Below, one piece after another: positions 59,722 through 64,000 of a stretch of DNA of 64,000 nt. The DNA lies in the NCBI GenBank assembly GCA_021904315.1, contig CM038910.1, positions 18,786,001-18,850,000 on the forward strand, read 5' to 3'. The notes below the pieces were generated by a model, which was not told the origin of the DNA, did not search any database, and saw only the letters and a list, made by a program, of their open reading frames with translations. Source of the stretch: Sphagnum magellanicum (taxonomy: Eukaryota; Streptophyta; Sphagnopsida; Sphagnales; Sphagnaceae). The position numbers and the translations under genes are program-made. Position 1 is the stretch's first letter. Each line of letters begins with the position of its first letter.

Positions 59722-60813
59722 ATGGCACCAAAGAAAACCTGCAAGGTAGTCTAGGAGACCATGATGGAAAAACCCACCCAAGACCCGGATGTTCCACCCC
59801 AAGCCATAAGGGGGGAGGAACAAAAGGATTCCAAAGGTGAGGAAGACCGTGATAGCCATGAGGACCATGAAAATGAAGAGGAGCAACGAAATACAGTCCT
59901 CTTCACCACGAAACAATTGGAGGTCCTACTCAAAATGAATACGCCCGATTTCAATGAATTGGTTACGGCCCTCAAGGGAGGATCATCCAAAGGTGTGGAA
60001 TTCAAGCCCACTAAGCCCAAGAACTTTGATGGGGGTTGGGATCAAAAGGTTGTGGATGTTTGGCTTACGGAAATGAAAGATTACCTTCATGCCGCCAAGG
60101 TTAGTCGACACTCAGCCGTGGAACTTGCCCAATCCTATTTGAAGGGCTATGCCTCCACATGGTGGAGGATAGTGAGGCAAAAGGAAGGGAAGACCCATGG
60201 CTACACATGGGAATTCTTCAAGGAGCGTATTGAATTACAATTCATTCCCAATAATTCTAATTACATTTCGAAGTGCAAACTCCGTGACCTTGTGAATGCA
60301 AACAATGACAACTTGCGTCAATATGTGAAGGCTTATTCCGAATTCATGCTTGAAATTAAGCATATGCATGAGTTAGACCGTGTGTGCCACTTTGTGATGG
60401 GGCTTCCAACTTGGGCCAAGCGCAAGCTTAAAGAGAATTGGCCGGCTTCACTAACTGAAACCATCATGAAAGTGGAAGGTTTTTTGGATGTGGGACAGGG
60501 TGAGAAGTTTGGATTCAAAAGGGATAGCAAGTTCCCTCACAAGAAGGCACGCCATGAAAGGGAATGGAACCGAGGCCAAGACACCTCCAAGGGGGAAAAG
60601 CCCAAACAATTCCAAGGTTCGAGTTTCAAACCCAAAGGAAATTTTGTCAAAAAGGGGGTTCCTTTCAAAGGAAGCCAACCCAAGGGGGATGCTAGTGGGA
60701 AACCCAAGGGAACGTCTTTCAATTATAATGAAGTGGGGCATTACTCCAAGGATTGCCCCAAACCCAAATCGGGGAATGAGGCTTCTAAGGTTTTGCCTTT
60801 ACCGCTAACCTAG
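59722..60813 (+). pseudogene. Gy2 gag
   Basis: The ancestral start is probably ATG 59722 (MAPKKTCKVV), followed by a TAG stop at 59752-59754, most simply a CAG-to-TAG change; the open frame from 59761 encodes 350 residues. An acidic N-terminus leads to a retrotransposon-gag capsid domain: FDGGWDQKVVDVWLTEMKDYL, AVELAQSYLKGYASTWW, WEFFKERIELQFIP and LRQYVKAYSEFMLEI. A Lys-rich tail follows. The zinc knuckle is damaged: SFNYNEVGHYSKDC keeps His and the last Cys, but Ser and Tyr replace the first two Cys. A frameshift near 60785 disconnects gag from protease. Confidence 0.9.
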
Positions 60814-61253
60814 CCCAAGGTGAATGTAATCGCCTTATTTTCTTAAAGGGGAAGGTTTTTAAGCGAGAATTGTTATGTCTTTTGGACACAGGGGCTTCCC
60901 ACAACTTCATAACCCAGAAAAATGCCGAAAGAATGGAGCTCCCGTTGGAGGAGCTCAAGGCACCCATCGAGGTGCACTTTGCAGATGGGATTTCCCATCC
61001 CACCAAGTTACAAGCAAAAGATGTGCCTCTCCAATTAGGGAACTTTGCAGATGGGATTTCCCATCCCACCAAGTTACAAGCAAAAGATGTGCCTCTCCAA
61101 TTAGGGAATTGGAAAGGCAAGGTGGATTTGTTAGTCTCCACCTTAAAGGGAATGGATTGCATTTTGGGAATGGAATTCATCACACGTAATAATGTGCTCA
61201 TAGAAGGGCACAATAGGCTAGTTAAGAGCCCATCCAAAAATGGGATCGTGTGA
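60804..61253 (+). pseudogene. Gy2 protease
   Basis: Frame NLAQGECNRLIFLKGKVFKR leads to the active site LLDTGASHNFI (Asp at 60885-60887), then VHFADGISHPTKLQAKDVPL and GMDCILGMEFITRNN. The catalytic D-T-G is intact. A 66-bp in-frame tandem duplication (60978-61043 and 61044-61109) repeats FADGISHPTKLQAKDVPL and adjoining residues, adding 22 amino acids between the active-site and C-terminal strands. The two units differ at one base. Confidence 0.88.
60978..61109 (+). repeat. 66-bp in-frame tandem duplication in Gy2 protease
   Basis: Two head-to-tail 66-bp units, identical except for the last base (AAC versus AAT). The near identity suggests the duplication is young relative to the rest of the element's decay, or arose during reverse transcription. 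Confidence 0.95.
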
Positions 61254-61439
61254 ATGAAGGCACATGAAATGCCTAGTGTGGGTGGGACCACCATCCATTT
61301 GATGTTGAGAAAGACCTTGGAAAGAGAATGTGTGGGAGGCTATGGCATATTATGTATGATGCGGGTGTTAGATGAGTTTGAACCAAAGGAGGCCACCAAG
61401 GTGGTGAACCTCCACAAGTGCATCAAGTAAGTGTTAGAG

Positions 61440-62760
61440 GAATTCTTGGATGTGATGCTCGAAGAATTGCCAATGAGTTGCCCCTGAGAAGACAAGTTGA
61501 CCATGCGATTGAAATGATGCCAAGAGTGGCACCTCGTGCCAAGGCCCCATATCGAATGAATCATGAGGAGTTAACAGAGCTTAAGGTTCAACTCAAAAAA
61601 CTCCTCGCAAAGGGATACATCAAGCCTAACAAGTCACCATATGGGGCTCTCGTCCTTTTTGTTCACAAGAAGGATGGGACTTTGAGGATGTGTGTGGATT
61701 ATAGAGCCCTCAACAAGGTGACGGTGAAGAATTGATACCCATTGCCTCAGATTGATGACTTGTTTGATCGACTTTCGAGAGCCAAAATGTTTAATAGGAT
61801 TGACCTATGTTCCGAGTATTACCAAATTTGAATTGCACAAGGGGATGAAGAAAAAATTGCTTGTCACATAAAGTATGGTTCCTACAAGTTCTTGGTGATG
61901 CCTTTTGGGCTCACCAATGCACCCACCACATTTTGCACCCTCATGAATGACATTTTCCAATAGTGGTTTAATGACTTTGTGGTCATTTACATAGACGACA
62001 TTTTGGTTTATAACAACTCCATGGAGGAGCATGCGGAACACCTTCAAAAGGTGCTCGAAAGGTTGAAAGAAAACAAGTTGTATGCCAAGTTTGAGAAATG
62101 CGAGTTTGGAGTTTCGGAAGTGGATTTCCTTGGGCATAGGATCAAGAAGGTTTGAAAATGGATGACCACAAGGTGAAGGCAATTTTGGATTGGGAATCGC
62201 CTAGGTCAATTCCCACCTTAAAATCCTTTTTAGGATTGGCCTCCTATTATCACAAGTTCATCAAGAAATTTGTAAAGATAGTCACACCTTTGACAAACCT
62301 TTTGAAGAAGTCATCAGGGACTTATGAATGGGAGGAGGCATGTAATGAGGCCTTTGAAACCTTGAAAGGCATTTTGGTGAAAGCGCTCGTGTTGAAGTTG
62401 CCCAATTTTGACAAGGATTTTGAAATCCATTCCGATGTGTCCGACTTTGCCATAGGAGGAGTCCTAATGCAAGATGGAAGGCTGGTGGCTTTTGAAAGTA
62501 AAAAGTTGAATGAGACAAAACGAAGGTGGCCAACCCATGAGAAAGAAATGTGGGCCGTGATACATTGTCTCAAAACTTGGGGCCATTACATAAGCTCCAA
62601 GGATGTGGTGGTGTGGACCGACAATGTGACCTTGAAGTACTTTGCCACTCAACCCAAGTTGTCCTCAAAACAAATGAGATGGCAAGACACATTGGCCTTG
62701 TTCAATGTGGACACATTCGGCACAAGCCTCGGAAGGGAAACATGGTGCCCGATGCCTTAA
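61440..62760 (+). pseudogene. Gy2 reverse transcriptase and RNase H
   Basis: RT motifs in order: [57 protein letters not shown], a stop, [28 protein letters not shown] and catalytic YIDDILVY (61988-61999). Then LGHRIKKV, a stop and frame change near 62150, SFLGLASYYHKFIKKF, and RNase H: FEIHSDVSDFAIGGVL, HEKEMWAVIHCLKTW and VWTDN. RNase H ends across a frameshift near 62705 into GNMVPDALSQKHQ. The YIDD Asp residues are intact. This is a typical chromovirus-like RT arrangement, but no chromodomain survives. Confidence 0.9.
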
Positions 62761-63221
62761 GTCAAAAACACCAACTTAAAGTGGTGTATGTGGGGGAAAC
62801 AAAGTTCCAAAAGGAAGTTTGACTTGGGAGCCATCGTGATGAGTTTGCCAAGGAAAGGAATTAAGACATTCAAAAGGGGATCAAGTCCCACTTCCACTTG
62901 CGAAAATGGAGTATTGTGGTATAAGCAAAATCGGCTCTATGTTCCAAAAGGGAGGTTAAGGGATGTGCTTTTGAAGAAATGTCATGATAGGCCCCTTGCG
63001 GGCCATGGTGGTGCAAAGCGCACCACCACATTCCTCAAGAAGTCCTACTATTGGCCCAACTTGAAAGAGGATGCAAAAGAATATGTGAAGACTTGCTTGA
63101 CTTGCTAACAAAATCGAGTACTCAATAAGAAACAAGCCGGATTATTGCAACCATTACCCATTCCGGAAGGACCGTGGGAAAGTGTCTCCATGGATTTCAT
63201 GATGAATTTGCCAATCAAGGT
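62761..63221 (+). pseudogene. Gy2 integrase, truncated after the first core Asp
   Basis: The linker GVLWYKQNRLYVPKGRLRDVLL is followed by the HHCC domain HDRPLAGHGGAKRTTTFL, YYWPNLKEDAKEYVKTCLTC, a TAA at 63106-63108 (CAA in the usual frame), and RVLNKKQAGLLQPLPIPEGPWESVSMDFMMNLPI, where MDF holds the first catalytic Asp. Homology stops there; the second Asp and Glu are absent. The remaining 0.5 kb is unrelated. Confidence 0.87.
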
Positions 63222-63755
63222 ACCAACCACACTAGAGAAGATGGGAAACAAGCCAATTCTTGAACAGGTCCTTCCAGATTATAATGTTATGAGCCTTGGG
63301 GTCATGCCAGATGTCCAAAAGATTGGGGAGCTGATCAATGGCAAGTTAAACCCACTTGACAACCTCCTTGCTCTCGGATTACTGCTCCTAAGATTTGCTT
63401 CTCCGGATTCCATCCTTAAGCTTGAACTCCTGAAAAAAATAAATTTTCCATATCATTAACCTCCACTACTATATATGTGAGGAAAGAGATCATATTCAGA
63501 ACCATTTTCACAATTAAAGAAAATAAAAAACCATTACAACTTGAACACCTCAATTTCAAGCTACAAGAACAAGAACGTAATAAGAAGGAACATCTTTGAA
63601 AAAAAAATGGAAAAAAAAATCATCTAGAAATAAAATATTTGATGCCAAAAGGTGGCCTTGTGTAACCATTTGTTGAATTGGGAGTTAGAAAAGCCGAGCT
63701 TAAGGAATTTTTTGGCCTCCCTTAGAACAACAAATTCATTCCACATCTTGAGTTA
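63222..63755. other. Unidentified sequence at the Gy2 breakpoint
   Basis: The gypsy integrase reading continues without a stop into unrelated sequence, VPTTLEKMGNKPILEQVL and GVMPDVQKIGELINGKLN, to a stop at 63457-63459. It is not gypsy and I do not recognise it. On the minus strand a short frame, MWNEFVVLREAKKFLKLG (63690-63750), is also unrecognised. It may be a captured gene fragment, deletion-junction DNA, or the end of another element. Confidence 0.4.
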
Positions 63756-64000
63756 TGTTAACAAATAAGAAATCTAATCAAGTGCAAACATAAATCTTTA
63801 TTGAAAGGAAACTAAAACAGGATGTTCACAACATGGAACATAACATCAAGAATTTTTCAAGATTCTTGTCACATCAAAGACACAAACTTGTGCAATGTAG
63901 AAAAGAGAACCAAACCATCAACACCAAGGTATTTAACTAAAAGACTAAACCAAAAATAGCCAAATAGTTAATTTTAGTAAAGAAATTGTTCAACCTTTTC
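63756..64000 (-). repeat. copia LTR, copy 4 (partial, runs off the window)
   Basis: TGTTAACAAATAAGAAATC... matches 245 bp of the 313-bp copia LTR in the orientation of copies 1 and 3, but with more differences. No primer-binding site complement precedes it, so it is the 3' LTR of another minus-strand copy or a solo LTR. Which one lies beyond the window. Confidence 0.9.

Larger units (their letters stand above)
58647..63221 (+). mobile_element. Ty3/gypsy element Gy2, 3' truncated
   Basis: 5' LTR 58647-59671, initiator-Met primer-binding site at 59674-59685, gag, protease, RT, RNase H and the integrase zinc domain, all on the plus strand; sequence homology ends inside the integrase core near 63221. 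No 3' LTR is in the window. It inserted into the leader of copia copy 3. Pol is less decayed than Gy1, with long open frames, but frameshifts separate gag, PR, RT and RNase H. Three solo LTRs of the same family lie in this window. Confidence 0.92.

Overview
The window looks like intergenic DNA from a very large seed-plant genome, most likely a gymnosperm (inference). It is AT-rich, has one convincing protein-coding gene in 64 kb, and is dominated by old, mutation-riddled, nested LTR retrotransposons. No bacterial operon, CRISPR array, rRNA or tRNA gene was seen.

Layout. 1-2624: the 5' part of a Ty1/copia element on the minus strand (copy 1), running out of the window. 2640-3240: TAGGTA/TACCTA foldback repeat. 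4440-7560: heavily decayed Ty3/gypsy pol on the minus strand (Gy0). 7561-19845: intergenic DNA with a few inverted repeats, a degenerate tandem block (13.8-14.9 kb) and a TTTAACCA-type minisatellite (15.7-16.7 kb). 19846-38711: an old Ty3/gypsy element (Gy1) that is the outer layer of a four-level nest. A solo LTR (22989-23912) sits in its gag. A small TIR element (24935-32606) sits in its protease; that holds a second, inverted solo LTR (25427-32454), which in turn holds a complete copia element (copy 2, 26021-32133).

38712-52859 is a repeat-poor island with two copies of a 350-370 bp TIR element (MITE) at 40283-40636 and 50271-50640, and the only real gene: a CLE (CLV3/ESR-related) signalling-peptide precursor at 44375-44845 ending in RLIPTGPDPLHN. 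52860-58646 is copia copy 3 (minus strand), split by another solo LTR (56082-56587) and cut at its 5' end by gypsy element Gy2 (58647 to about 63221). Gy2 carries the full-length version of the LTR seen as the three solo copies. It is broken inside its integrase, followed by 0.5 kb of unidentified sequence and a fourth copia LTR at 63756-64000.

The CLE gene would encode a secreted 12-residue peptide hormone acting through receptor kinases in meristem or vascular development. The retroelements all look inactive: stops, frameshifts, lost zinc ligands and lost catalytic residues. Many lesions are C-to-T or G-to-A, as expected for long-methylated DNA. The most useful results are the CLE gene, the nest with readable target-site duplications, the new MITE family, a nonsense codon shared by two copia copies, and a conserved structured copia leader with telo-box-like tracts. 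Positions and mismatch counts were worked out by hand.
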